Below, in pieces: positions 1 to 9,673 of a DNA stretch of 64,000 bases (position 1 is the stretch's first letter; every line of letters starts with the position of its first letter). Origin of the DNA: an uncultured Paracoccaceae bacterium (lineage in GTDB: Bacteria > Pseudomonadota > Alphaproteobacteria > Rhodobacterales > Rhodobacteraceae). The notes under the pieces are model-generated. The model did not search any database and had not been told where the DNA came from. It saw nothing but the letters and a program-made list of their open reading frames with translations. The stretch is taken from the NCBI GenBank assembly GCA_947492585.1, contig CANLND010000009.1, positions 62,001-126,000 on the forward strand. The letters run 5' to 3'. Position numbers and translations under genes: made by a program.

Positions 1-1915
1 TGCCCAGCGGAAACTCTGCCGTCACGTTCTTGAGGTTGTTGCCGGTGGCCTTGACCACTTTGATCTTTTTCTTGTTGCCCTTGCGGCGCTCCGACGGCAC
101 GGCAATCTCACGCGTGCCAGACAAATATTGCCCGGTGACAGATCCTGCATCTGCGGTCACCGCGTCTGGCGTGCCGTGGCTGACCACCTGCCCACCGTGC
201 ACACCAGCGCCGGGGCCGATGTCAAAGACGTAATCCGCCTGCCGGATCATGTCTTCGTCATGTTCCACCACAATCACCGTATTGCCCTGATCCCGCAGGT
301 TTTTCAGCGTGGTGATCAACCGGTCATTGTCACGCTGGTGCAGACCAATCGACGGCTCATCCAGCACATACAACACCCCCGTGAGGCCTGACCCGATTTG
401 GCTGGCCAGTCGAATACGCTGGCTTTCGCCACCTGACAGCGTGCCGCTGTTGCGGCTGAGCGACAGATATTCAAGGCCGACATTGTTCAAAAACCCCAGC
501 CGTTCACGGATTTCTTTGACGATGGCGCGGGCGATTTCCTGTTTTTGCTGGGTCAGATGGTTGGGCACATCTTCGATCCAAGCCAAAGCCTCGCGGATCG
601 ATTGCTGGACCACCTGCCCCGCATGCACGCCTGCGATCTTCACCGCCAGCGCTTCTTCGCGCAGACGATAGCCCTCGCAGGTGCCACAGGAGCGATTGTT
701 CTGATAGCGTTCAAACTCTTCGCGGATCCAGTTGCTGTCCGTCTCGCGGTAGCGACGTTCCATATTGGGAATGACACCTTCAAACACCCGCGTCACATTG
801 TAGACACGGCCACCTTCGTCATAGCGAAACTCGATCTCTTCGGCGCCAGAACCATACAAAAACACCTGCTGCACCTTCGGGGGCAGATCCTTCCACGGGG
901 TGTTTTTGTCAAACTGGTAGTGCTTGGCAATGGCTTCGATGGTTTGCAGGAAATAGGGCGATTTGCCCTTGCGCCAGGGGGCTAGCGCACCGTCATAGAC
1001 TTTTAGCGCATGATCCGGCACCACCAGCCGTTCGTCAAAGAACAGCTCCACCCCCAGGCCATCACAATCCGGGCAGGCCCCAAACGGCGCGTTAAACGAA
1101 AACAGGCGCGGTTCGATCTCGGGAATGGTAAATCCGCTGACGGGGCAGGCAAAATTTTCCGAAAAGGTGATGCGTTCGGGATCCCCATCACGCGGCGCGG
1201 TTTCCAGAATTGCAATCCCATCCGCCAGATCCAGTGCCGTGCGCAAGGAATCCGCCAATCGCGTTTCCAAGCCCGCCTTGACCACCAGACGATCCACCAC
1301 AACATCGATGTCATGGCGGAACTTTTTGTCCAAGGTTGGCGGCGTGTCGAGCTCGTGGAATTCGCCATCCACCTTTACCCGCTGAAAGCCCTGCTTGCGC
1401 AGTTCCAGAAATTCCTTTTTGTATTCGCCCTTACGGTCCCGGACGATGGGAGCCAGCAGATACCCGCGGGTCCCCTCCTCCAGCTGCATGATGCGGTCGA
1501 CCATGTCCTGTACCTGTTGGGCTTCAATCGGTTTGCCCGTCGCCGGTGAATACGGCGTCCCGGCCCGGGCAAACAACAGGCGCAGATAATCATATATCTC
1601 GGTCACGGTGCCCACGGTGGACCGCGGGTTTTTCGAGGTTGTCTTTTGTTCAATGGAGATCGCCGGGGACAGGCCGCTGATGTGGTCCACGTCCGGCTTT
1701 TCCATCATATCAAGGAACTGGCGGGCATAGGCGGACAGGCTCTCGACATAGCGCCGCTGCCCTTCGGCATAGATGGTATCAAAGGCTAGGGAAGACTTGC
1801 CCGACCCAGACAGACCGGTGATCACCACCAGCTCATCGCGGGGAATATCCACATCGATGTTCTTGAGATTATGCTCGCGCGCACCGCGCACCTCGATGGA
1901 TTTTAGCTCAGCCAT
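1..1915 (-). CDS. uvrA: Excinuclease ABC subunit A, N-terminal two thirds (cut by window edge)
   Basis: UvrA is the DNA damage-recognition ATPase of nucleotide excision repair; it dimerises and loads UvrB onto lesions. The reading frame is open from the ATG at 1913-1915 to the window edge, about 638 of the usual 940-960 residues, so the C-terminal part lies outside. Visible are the first Walker A motif (GLSGSGKS, near residues 34-41), the Q-loop region with SAYARQFL, a Cys-rich zinc-binding stretch (ACPDCDG) and the ABC signature [12 protein letters not shown] of the first ATPase. The second ATPase domain begins near the edge ([13 protein letters not shown]). It stands alone, separated from the MFS gene by about 190 bp. 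The identification is secure. Confidence 0.97.
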   Translation of the reverse strand, partial: MAELKSIEVRGAREHNLKNIDVDIPRDELVVITGLSGSGKSSLAFDTIYAEGQRRYVESLSAYARQFLDMMEKPDVDHISGLSPAISIEQKTTSKNPRSTVGTVTEIYDYLRLLFARAGTPYSPATGKPIEAQQVQDMVDRIMQLEEGTRGYLLAPIVRDRKGEYKKEFLELRKQGFQRVKVDGEFHELDTPPTLDKKFRHDIDVVVDRLVVKAGLETRLADSLRTALDLADGIAILETAPRDGDPERITFSENFACPVSGFTIPEIEPRLFSFNAPFGACPDCDGLGVELFFDERLVVPDHALKVYDGALAPWRKGKSPYFLQTIEAIAKHYQFDKNTPWKDLPPKVQQVFLYGSGAEEIEFRYDEGGRVYNVTRVFEGVIPNMERRYRETDSNWIREEFERYQNNRSCGTCEGYRLREEALAVKIAGVHAGQVVQQSIREALAWIEDVPNHLTQQKQEIARAIVKEIRERLGFLNNVGLEYLSLSRNSGTLSGGESQRIRLASQIGSGLTGVLYVLDEPSIGLHQRDNDRLITTLKNLRDQGNTVIVVEHDEDMIRQADYVFDIGPGAGVHGGQVVSHGTPDAVTADAGSVTGQYLSGTREIAVPSERRKGNKKKIKVVKATGNNLKNVTAEFPLG

Positions 1916-2107
1916 TGTGCCCTCAATTTCCGTCCGCTCCGCCGCGTGCATTGCGCTGTGATACAGATAGGCAAAGAGATCAAAATCTCCAAGCCCAAAA
2001 TGTGAACAAAAAACGAACGGCCGTGTTGACGCGGAGGGGATTTAGCACCGAAACCGGGATCGCAGGCGACATTACATGTGATCTGCCCCGCGATGACGCA
2101 GTGCAGC

Positions 2108-3322
2108 CTATTGCGCAGTCGCCCTGCGCCGCTGTAGCGCCAATGCAGCATGTGCCAAGGCCCCGCCGACAAGCAACACTCCGGTCAGCGTGATCATCGC
2201 GCCAAAGCCCCCCTGCGCCAGAACGTAAGCCATCATGGGCGTGCCGACGGTATTGCCCATATTCCCGGCCTGAGCCAATGCGCCATTGGCTTCGGCCTGC
2301 GCGGTCGGGTCTGGATTCAGTTGCGGTGTCACGGCAAAGCTGGCGCCTTGCACCAACCCCAATGCGGCTGCCAGCGCAAGGCATCCCACAGGATCTCCGG
2401 GGACCATCCACAGCCAGACACATAGACCGGTGCTGAGCACAAATCCCAACTGCACAACACGTACTGCCGCAAGGTGACGCAGCAGGAACACGCCCAGCGT
2501 CAACGAGCTGGCGATGCTGGCCAGTGGCATGGCCCCCATGACCTGGGCACGCCACTGCGGGGCAATATATGGCGGAAGCAGCGTCAGCAACGACACGAAG
2601 CAGCAGGTGTAGAAAATCCACCCCGCCGAAGCGCCCATCTTCCATGGGCTGCGATAGATCTTCAGATGCAAAGCAGGCAGGGCGTTGAGGGCGGGAAAGG
2701 GTTTGCGCGGCGGGACCCGCACCGTTTTCAACGCCCGCGCAAGCGCCACGGCAAGCACTGCCATGAACACTGCGTGCGCGCCATACAGGGCCAGAACCCC
2801 ATAGGCGTCGGCAAAAGGCACCCCAATCCACGCCAACAGGGCAAAAGCCACGCCAAAAAAGCTGCTCCAGAGGGTCATCGCAAGGCCGCGCTGCTGTTGT
2901 GCGGCCAGTAGCGCAATCAGCGTTGGGCCGGCCACGACGACCCCCAAATGGGAAATGCCTTCGACAACGCGGGTGAACAAAAATAATCCAAACGGCAGAT
3001 GCAGCGCCTGCAAGGCAGACATCGCCGCCCCCAGCCACATGGACCAGGTAAACGTACGGCGAAAGCCAAAGCCGGCCACAAACATCCCGGCCACCACGCC
3101 AAACAAAATGCCCAAAACCCCGACCAACGACACCGCAAAGCTGGCCGCGCCGCCGACAGCGGGATACAGTTCGGGCAGGCGCTCAAAGGTGACGCTGATC
3201 TTACCATATTGCGCCGCAGCACCCAAACCGGCGGCCCAGATCGTCAGGATGACACCCCAGCGGGTTCCGGTCTGTGTGATCATAGTGTGGCCCCAGATTG
3301 ACGCTGTGTCGCGCACAGACAT
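2108..3322 (-). CDS. MFS transporter
   Basis: This is a predicted inner-membrane major facilitator of about 404 residues made almost entirely of hydrophobic segments consistent with 12 membrane helices. An Arg-rich loop (GFGFRRTFTW) follows the second helix, as in the family's A motif, and the protein ends in a basic tail (LQRRRATAQ). The substrate cannot be read from the sequence. I chose the ATG at 3322 because AGGA lies six bases upstream; an in-frame ATG at 3283 is also possible. It is a single gene, divergent from the VWA gene at 3721. Confidence 0.85.
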   Translation of the reverse strand: MSVRDTASIWGHTMITQTGTRWGVILTIWAAGLGAAAQYGKISVTFERLPELYPAVGGAASFAVSLVGVLGILFGVVAGMFVAGFGFRRTFTWSMWLGAAMSALQALHLPFGLFLFTRVVEGISHLGVVVAGPTLIALLAAQQQRGLAMTLWSSFFGVAFALLAWIGVPFADAYGVLALYGAHAVFMAVLAVALARALKTVRVPPRKPFPALNALPALHLKIYRSPWKMGASAGWIFYTCCFVSLLTLLPPYIAPQWRAQVMGAMPLASIASSLTLGVFLLRHLAAVRVVQLGFVLSTGLCVWLWMVPGDPVGCLALAAALGLVQGASFAVTPQLNPDPTAQAEANGALAQAGNMGNTVGTPMMAYVLAQGGFGAMITLTGVLLVGGALAHAALALQRRRATAQ

Positions 3323-3720
3323 GTTACGTCCTACCCTGTCACCGCCCCCCATGCCAGAGGCAAGATTTCCACCGCAGATCCCAATGTAACCGACTGACCT
3401 ATGTTGATCTCGGCGGCGGAGAGGAAAATTCAGCCTTGCCGAAACCTGCGCAACAAACTGGCGACAATATGATATATTTTCAAATGATTACGCGGTTAAC
3501 TTAATGTTAATGGCGGGGTACCGTTTGTGGCGGCGTCTAAGCGCTTGATGTCATATGGAAACCTTGTGTTGGGCGCCTGTTGGTTGTTGGCAGCAACGCA
3601 TAAATCGACCAGTTCGAAATATATAAAATCCCCGCTGTAACAACGAATTACTAGGTAGTCTGTGCGAGTTTTTTGGTTCACCCCTGTCTCAGCAACGCGT
3701 GCGCAAAGGAACTGCTTTTT
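3323..3720. other. Divergent intergenic region with a CtrA-like box
   Basis: This roughly 400 bp gap separates the divergent MFS and VWA genes and must hold both promoters. It is more AT-rich than its surroundings. At 3496-3510 it contains TTAA-N7-TTAA, the full-site consensus of the alphaproteobacterial cell-cycle regulator CtrA. Short open frames here lack ribosome sites and family features, and I do not call them. Confidence 0.5.
3496..3510. promoter_or_regulatory. Candidate CtrA-binding site (TTAA-N7-TTAA)
   Basis: The sequence TTAACTTAATGTTAA matches the CtrA full-site consensus exactly and is nearly symmetrical. It lies 211 bp before the VWA start and 174 bp before the MFS start, so which gene it serves is unclear. 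The motif is short and AT-rich, so chance occurrence is possible. Confidence 0.4.
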
Positions 3721-4665
3721 ATGGATACCCGTCTCATTTCACGTCTGGGCGCCCTCCTGTTGGTAACTTTTGGACTGGCCTCCCCGGCGCTGGCGCAAAG
3801 TAACGCGATGCTGGTATTGGATGGTTCTGGATCTATGTGGGGACAGGTCGAAGGACGCAGCAAGATCGCGATCGCCCGCGACGTTGTGCATGACTTGCTG
3901 AAAAACATGCCACAGGAGGTGCATTTGGGGTTGGCTGCCTATGGTCATCGCCGCAAAGGCGACTGTGGAGATGTAGAAATTCTGGTGCCTCCGTCCGCCA
4001 ACAGTCGGTCCGCAATTGGCGCGGCGGTTGCGCAGTTACAGCCGCGAGGGAAGACCCCACTTGCCACAGCGGTGGTCAAAGCAGCACAGGCGATGAACCA
4101 TGAAACACGCCCCGCCACGGTAATTCTGGTGTCTGACGGGGTCGAAACCTGCGCCCCAGATGTCTGCGCCGTGGCGCGTGAGCTTGAACGCAGTGGCGCC
4201 GATTTCACCGCCCATGTCATCGGGTTTGATATTGCAGATGATGCGGCCCACGCGCAGTTCACCTGCATGGCCGATGCAACAGGGGGGCGGTACACTTCGG
4301 TCAACACGGCTGTGGATCTTGGCGCGGCTTTGGCAAAAACTGCGGCGCTCACCAGACATGGGGCAATCGCCGCGGCGCAGCCCTCGGCCCTGCAGACGGC
4401 CAATATCTCTGGCGCGATCTATTATGGCGCCGAGCGCAAAGAGAATGGCCAATACCAGAACGTTGCCGCCCATTGGCAGATCACCGATGAAAACGGCGCG
4501 ATGGTATTGTCAGGGTTTCAACGCTCTGGTGGTCAAATCGTGCTGGTGCCCGGCACTTACCAGATCAAGGCAACAGATCCAGACAGCGGCCACAGTGAAG
4601 TGCGAAACCTGACCATCCGCGACGGCGGGACATTGCAGATCATGCTACATTTCCCGCCTCTCTAG
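3721..4665 (+). CDS. Secreted von Willebrand factor type A domain protein
   Basis: This is a 314-residue protein with a Sec signal peptide (residues 1-25, ending SPALA before QSN), so it is periplasmic or exported. A VWA domain fills about residues 28-210. The metal-ion-dependent adhesion site is complete: DGSGSM at 34-39, a Thr in RGKTPLATA, and an Asp in SDGVET. The last 100 residues look like a beta-rich domain (YYGAERKENGQYQN to the end). VWA domains bind proteins through a divalent cation; the partner here is unknown. The start is the ATG at 3721, with AAGGA ten bases upstream. It is a single gene ending in a shared hairpin terminator facing lpdA. Confidence 0.88.
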   Translation: MDTRLISRLGALLLVTFGLASPALAQSNAMLVLDGSGSMWGQVEGRSKIAIARDVVHDLLKNMPQEVHLGLAAYGHRRKGDCGDVEILVPPSANSRSAIGAAVAQLQPRGKTPLATAVVKAAQAMNHETRPATVILVSDGVETCAPDVCAVARELERSGADFTAHVIGFDIADDAAHAQFTCMADATGGRYTSVNTAVDLGAALAKTAALTRHGAIAAAQPSALQTANISGAIYYGAERKENGQYQNVAAHWQITDENGAMVLSGFQRSGGQIVLVPGTYQIKATDPDSGHSEVRNLTIRDGGTLQIMLHFPPL

Positions 4666-4687
4666 CCCAACACACCAGTTCCATAAG

Positions 4688-4724
4688 AAAACGCCCGGTC
4701 GCAGATGCGCCGGGCGTGCTTTTG
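4688..4724. terminator. Bidirectional intrinsic terminator between the VWA gene and lpdA
   Basis: ACGCCCGG (4691-4698) pairs with CCGGGCGT (4710-4717). T-rich tails follow on both strands (TTTT on plus, TTTTCTT on minus), which suits the two convergent genes. Confidence 0.8.
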
Positions 4725-4746
4725 GATTGGACACAAAAGTCCAAAA

Positions 4747-6141
<1,395 letters not shown>

Positions 6142-6174
6142 GGTGCTTCCCTTCCTGTACAGGATCCTCAAAAC

Positions 6175-6192
6175 TAGTTTACCGTTAAACTA
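6175..6192. promoter_or_regulatory. Palindromic operator upstream of lpdA
   Basis: TAGTTTA (6175-6181), four bases, then TAAACTA (6186-6192). The centre lies about 42 bp before the lpdA start. The same arms and spacing occur upstream of pdhA at 25700-25717, which points to a shared transcription factor. The regulator is not identified. Confidence 0.75.
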
Positions 6193-6326
6193 TTCCTGAG
6201 AGGCTCGCAATCACCCAGTACCGTCGCACAACCACCGTGTGCATTTTGGCCAGTATTGCGCCTGTACCGCCACAGTTGGCGTAAAAAGCCCGCCAAAAGC
6301 GCGCCGCCCAACCGATGGCCCGCAAC

Positions 6327-6353
6327 AAAAAACGCGGCCCAAACGAGCCGCGT
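6327..6353 (-). terminator. Intrinsic terminator of the DUF924 gene
   Basis: On the minus strand ACGCGGC/GCCGCGT (6332-6338 with 6347-6353) forms a stem followed by a run of six T. It lies about 50 bp past the stop of the DUF924 gene. Confidence 0.8.
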
Positions 6354-6399
6354 CAGAAACGAACTTAGGTGACCAATACCCAAGTGATGTGAGGGCGCG

Positions 6400-6978
6400 C
6401 TATTGCGCCGCTTGCAACACCCGCACCGTGCTGCCGTATCCGCCCGCCTCAACGTAGTTGCGTTCGGCATGGGTGCTGGCGCGCCCCATGGCGGAATTGC
6501 GATAGGGAAAGCGGCCAAACAGACGGATCACTTCGCGATGCGCACGCGCATGCAGCAGGTTCTGCGCGCCCGTCTCCGGCATCCGGTTGAGGAACATGCG
6601 AATGCATCGCTCCTGATCTGCCAGGTTTTCAGAATGCATCAACGGCAGATAGAAAAACTGCCGCGCGGGTTCGTCAATTTTCAGATCCCATTTCTTTTTG
6701 ATAGCCACTTTGGCCGCCGCGCGGGCAATGCGGTCCGAACCATAGGCGCGGCCGTCGTCGCGGAACATATTGCGGGAAAACTGATCGGTCAGAATGATAT
6801 AGGCAAGGGTGCCGCTGGGATAGGTGAGCCACATCGAAAACTTGCCGTCAACCGCGCCCTCCCAGGCGCTCATGAAACGATGGCGGATCTCCTGATCCAG
6901 CGTCGTATCCTGCAGATACCAGCCCTTTGGTCCGACTTCATCCAGCCAGAATTCCAGGATCTGCTCAGGCGCTGTCAT
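6400..6978 (-). CDS. DUF924 family protein
   Basis: A 192-residue soluble protein that matches the DUF924 family by its landmarks: an N-terminal ILEFWLDE, a central DQFSRNMFR and a helical RQFFYLPLMHSE segment. Members are predicted all-helical TPR-like proteins of unknown biochemical role. There is no signal peptide or membrane segment. The ATG at 6978 is preceded by GGAGAGAGACCC. It appears to be a single gene with its own terminator. Function unknown. Confidence 0.9.
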   Translation of the reverse strand: MTAPEQILEFWLDEVGPKGWYLQDTTLDQEIRHRFMSAWEGAVDGKFSMWLTYPSGTLAYIILTDQFSRNMFRDDGRAYGSDRIARAAAKVAIKKKWDLKIDEPARQFFYLPLMHSENLADQERCIRMFLNRMPETGAQNLLHARAHREVIRLFGRFPYRNSAMGRASTHAERNYVEAGGYGSTVRVLQAAQ

Positions 6979-7040
6979 GGGTCTCTCTCCGTATAAATAC
7001 CTAGGTGTTCGATGAGGCGCTTTTTAAACGTATTTTACAA

Positions 7041-7069
7041 GCCCGTTGCAGTCACAAAATGCAACGGGC
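7041..7069 (-). terminator. Hairpin downstream of the second MFS gene
   Basis: A perfect 10 bp stem, GCCCGTTGCA (7041-7050) with its complement at 7060-7069. The T-tract on the minus strand is poor, so it may be a weak or Rho-assisted terminator. Confidence 0.5.
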
Positions 7070-7116
7070 CATGAAGAATTTGAAATATTAACCATCATTT
7101 TGGGAGGTTAGCGCAA

Positions 7117-8391
7117 TCAAGTGGCAGGTTCGGCACTATCCTGCTCTTCCAGCTCGGTCTCGATCACGTATTCCTGCCCCCATTCCACCGCAACGGGGGA
7201 CGAGGTTGGGATCATCATAGCCATGGCGCCGGTCTCTTCGACAGGCAGCGTTTTACGCTGGGTCGAGCGATACAGGGCAAAACACACCAAAGAGCCCAGA
7301 AGAACAGCCAAGAACAAGAAGAAGCCGCCAGGGCCCAGGATATGCTCTCCCATCAGCCAGCCAATAATCAGTGGCCCGGTTGAGGCCCCCAGCCCGTTGA
7401 TGAACACCAATCCCCCCGAGGCCGAGGCCATATCGTCATGGTCCAGATAGTCATTGCTGTGGGCCAGAATGATCGAATACAGCGGATTGATCGCGCCACC
7501 GATGACAAAAGCGGCCCCCAGCAACAGCGCGAACTGGTTCGACAGAGTCATGGCAAGCAGCGACGTCAGCCCGGCCAGGCCTGCGATGATGATGATCAGC
7601 TGGCGACGGTCCATCCGGTCAGACACCCACCCCAGTGGGTATTGCGTGACCAGCGGGCCAATAAAGAAGAACGCCACAAACAGCGAGGTTTGTTGCAGAT
7701 CCAGACCCGCCGAGGTGGCGTAAACCGGCGACATGCCAAAGATAGCCGAGAACATCCCCCCCATTAGGAACATCCCCACACAGCCCAACGGCGTGGCTTC
7801 GAGCAGCTCGCGCATGGTCATCCGTTTGGCGGTGTCAAAAGCGGGGGTGGGTGAAATCGACAACAGGATCGGCGCGACTGAGATTGAAACCACAATCGAG
7901 GCAATGACAAACGGCAGGTAGTCCGCAGGATCGCCAATCAACAAAAACGCCTGCGCCGAGACCAAGCCGGCCATCATCACCATCATATATAGAGACAGGG
8001 CTTTGCCGCGGTTTTCATTGTCCGCCGCGTTGTTCAGCCAGCTTTCTGCGGTCACATAGACGCCCGAAAAACAGAACCCAACGATCAGACGCCCAATGAC
8101 CCAGACCACAGGGGAAGTGAGTGCAGGATAGAGGATCATCACCGCCGAGATCAACGACGCAAGCGCCGCAAACACCCGCACATGGCCGACCCGGCGGATC
8201 ATGCCCGGCGCCATCCAGGATCCAAACAGAAGACCCACAAAATACCCCGACATCACGATGGACATCACGAAGGTTGAATAGCCTTCAATGTCCCCGCGCA
8301 CCCCCAGCAATGTGCCCTGAAGCCCATTGCCCAGCATCAACAGGCCAACCCCCAACAACAGCGCCCATGCGCTTGACAACACCTGTAGCAT
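7117..8391 (-). CDS. MFS transporter
   Basis: A 424-residue integral membrane protein with about 12 hydrophobic segments. It has an MFS loop-2/3-like stretch (GSWMAPGMIRRVGHVRVFA), a repeat of it in the second half (GWVSDRMDRRQLIII), and a long acidic C-terminal tail (ETELEEQDSAEPAT). AESWLNN, in the middle of the first half, is typical of a group of uncharacterised proteobacterial MFS carriers. The substrate is unknown. The ATG at 8391 was chosen over an upstream start because AAGGAG lies eight bases before it. It reads in the same direction as queA but is separated from it by 180 bp containing hairpins. Confidence 0.88.
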   Translation of the reverse strand: MLQVLSSAWALLLGVGLLMLGNGLQGTLLGVRGDIEGYSTFVMSIVMSGYFVGLLFGSWMAPGMIRRVGHVRVFAALASLISAVMILYPALTSPVVWVIGRLIVGFCFSGVYVTAESWLNNAADNENRGKALSLYMMVMMAGLVSAQAFLLIGDPADYLPFVIASIVVSISVAPILLSISPTPAFDTAKRMTMRELLEATPLGCVGMFLMGGMFSAIFGMSPVYATSAGLDLQQTSLFVAFFFIGPLVTQYPLGWVSDRMDRRQLIIIIAGLAGLTSLLAMTLSNQFALLLGAAFVIGGAINPLYSIILAHSNDYLDHDDMASASGGLVFINGLGASTGPLIIGWLMGEHILGPGGFFLFLAVLLGSLVCFALYRSTQRKTLPVEETGAMAMMIPTSSPVAVEWGQEYVIETELEEQDSAEPAT

Positions 8392-8439
8392 CCCAGTCGC
8401 TCCTTTTTGCAGCGGGACTCGTGCCCCGCTCACACAGGG

Positions 8440-8515
8440 CTAGCGATCAAAGGTAAAAAACATGCAGCTGCGCGGCAGTTGCTTCGATTTAAGACCGGCG
8501 GTGCCGGTTTTTTTT
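8440..8515 (+). ncRNA. Possible small RNA ending in an intrinsic terminator
   Basis: On the plus strand ACCGGC (8494-8499) and GCCGGT (8503-8508) form a tight stem followed by eight T. Both neighbouring genes are on the minus strand and no plus-strand gene lies upstream for many kilobases, so this terminator has no coding client. The simplest reading is a short transcript starting somewhere in 8400-8460. The 5' end is a guess and no clear promoter was seen. Confidence 0.35.
8494..8515 (+). terminator. Orphan plus-strand intrinsic terminator
   Basis: A 6 bp GC-rich stem with a three-base loop and a T8 tail, orientated plus between two minus-strand genes. Read on the minus strand it lacks a T-tract. 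Confidence 0.7.
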
Positions 8516-8516
8516 C

Positions 8517-8568
8517 ATCAGATAGACGAATCTGATGTTTTGTCTACACCCGTTCGCGACATCAGATT
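8517..8568. repeat. Triple inverted CATCAGAT element after queA
   Basis: The sequence holds CATCAGAT (8517-8524), AATCTGATGT (8529-8538) and ACATCAGATT (8559-8568). The second and third are a perfect 10 bp inverted repeat with a 20 bp spacer, starting just past the queA stop. It could form alternative hairpins at the queA mRNA 3' end or be a protein-binding site. Confidence 0.55.
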
Positions 8569-8573
8569 ACGAA

Positions 8574-9629
8574 TTACGCCGTTTCTGGTATCAGCAAGGA
8601 GGCATCGCCATACGAAAAAAAGCGATACCCGTCGCGCACAGCATGGTCATAAACCCGGCGCATCCGGTCTTGCCCCATCAAGGCCGAAACCAACATCAAC
8701 AAAGTTGATTTGGGTAAGTGGAAATTCGTCATCAGCGCATCGGCCACGTGAAAGGTAAAGCCGGGGTAGATGAAAATATCGGTCTCGCCTTCCCAGGGTT
8801 CGATCTGACCACTTCGCCCGGCACTTTCGATCAGGCGCAGCGCGGTGGTGCCAACCGGAATGACCCGCCCGCCTGCGGCTTTGGTGGCGGCAATCTCAGC
8901 GGCGGCCTCGGCGCTGACATGGCCCCATTCGGCGTGCATTTTATGGGTGGTTACATCCTCGACTTTCACCGGCAAAAATGTCCCCGCGCCCACATGCAGG
9001 GTCACATGGGTAAAGGTGACGCCCTTGTCCGCCAAGCCCGCCAACAATGGGGCATCAAAATGCAACGACGCCGTTGGAGCCGCCACCGCGCCCGCGTTTT
9101 TGGCCCAAACCGTCTGGTAATCGGTTTTGTCCTGCGCATCCGCCGGACGTTTGGCTGCGATATAAGGGGGCAATGGCATGGCGCCTGCCTCTGCCAGGGC
9201 CGCGTCAAAATCTTCGCCTGTCAGGTTGAACCGCAAGATCCCCTGCCCGTCTTCAACGCCATCGAGTGTGGCAGACAGGGTGTCCGAAAAAATGACGTCT
9301 TCGCCAACTTTGATCTTCTTTAGCGGCTTCAGAAGCGCGCTCCAGCAACCGTTCGCGCGGGGTTCCAATAGGGTCACTTCGATTTTGGCCTGTACCGGGC
9401 CTTGGGCGCTGTCGCGGTGGCGCAGACCAGACAGGCGCGCGGGAATGACCTTGGTGTCGTTCAGCACCAGCCGATCTCCCGGACGCAACCATGACAAAAG
9501 GTCCTGCACAGATCCATCGTGCAGCGTATCGCCATCGGCTACCAGCAGGCGCGCCGAAGAGCGCGGGGTGACGGGGCGTGTGGCAATCAGAGTGTCGGGC
9601 AGGTCAAAATCAAAATCACTGAGTTTCAT
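8574..9629 (-). CDS. queA: tRNA preQ1(34) S-adenosylmethionine ribosyltransferase-isomerase
   Basis: QueA transfers and isomerises the ribosyl part of SAM onto 7-aminomethyl-7-deazaguanine at the tRNA wobble base, the penultimate step of queuosine synthesis. The 351-residue product has the family N terminus ([16 protein letters not shown]), RLLVADGD, the conserved [11 protein letters not shown], and the C-terminal [15 protein letters not shown] with [11 protein letters not shown]. The start at 9629 has AGGACGG upstream. No other queuosine gene is in the window. Confidence 0.97.
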   Translation of the reverse strand: MKLSDFDFDLPDTLIATRPVTPRSSARLLVADGDTLHDGSVQDLLSWLRPGDRLVLNDTKVIPARLSGLRHRDSAQGPVQAKIEVTLLEPRANGCWSALLKPLKKIKVGEDVIFSDTLSATLDGVEDGQGILRFNLTGEDFDAALAEAGAMPLPPYIAAKRPADAQDKTDYQTVWAKNAGAVAAPTASLHFDAPLLAGLADKGVTFTHVTLHVGAGTFLPVKVEDVTTHKMHAEWGHVSAEAAAEIAATKAAGGRVIPVGTTALRLIESAGRSGQIEPWEGETDIFIYPGFTFHVADALMTNFHLPKSTLLMLVSALMGQDRMRRVYDHAVRDGYRFFSYGDASLLIPETA

Positions 9630-9673
9630 GCGCCGTCCTATAGGCGGGCACGCAGCGCAAGCAAAGCAGAAAC

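Noticed and set aside
6174-6518. 114-codon minus-strand frame between lpdA and the DUF924 gene
   Set aside because: It overlaps the DUF924 gene end, its terminator and the lpdA operator, and has no motifs.
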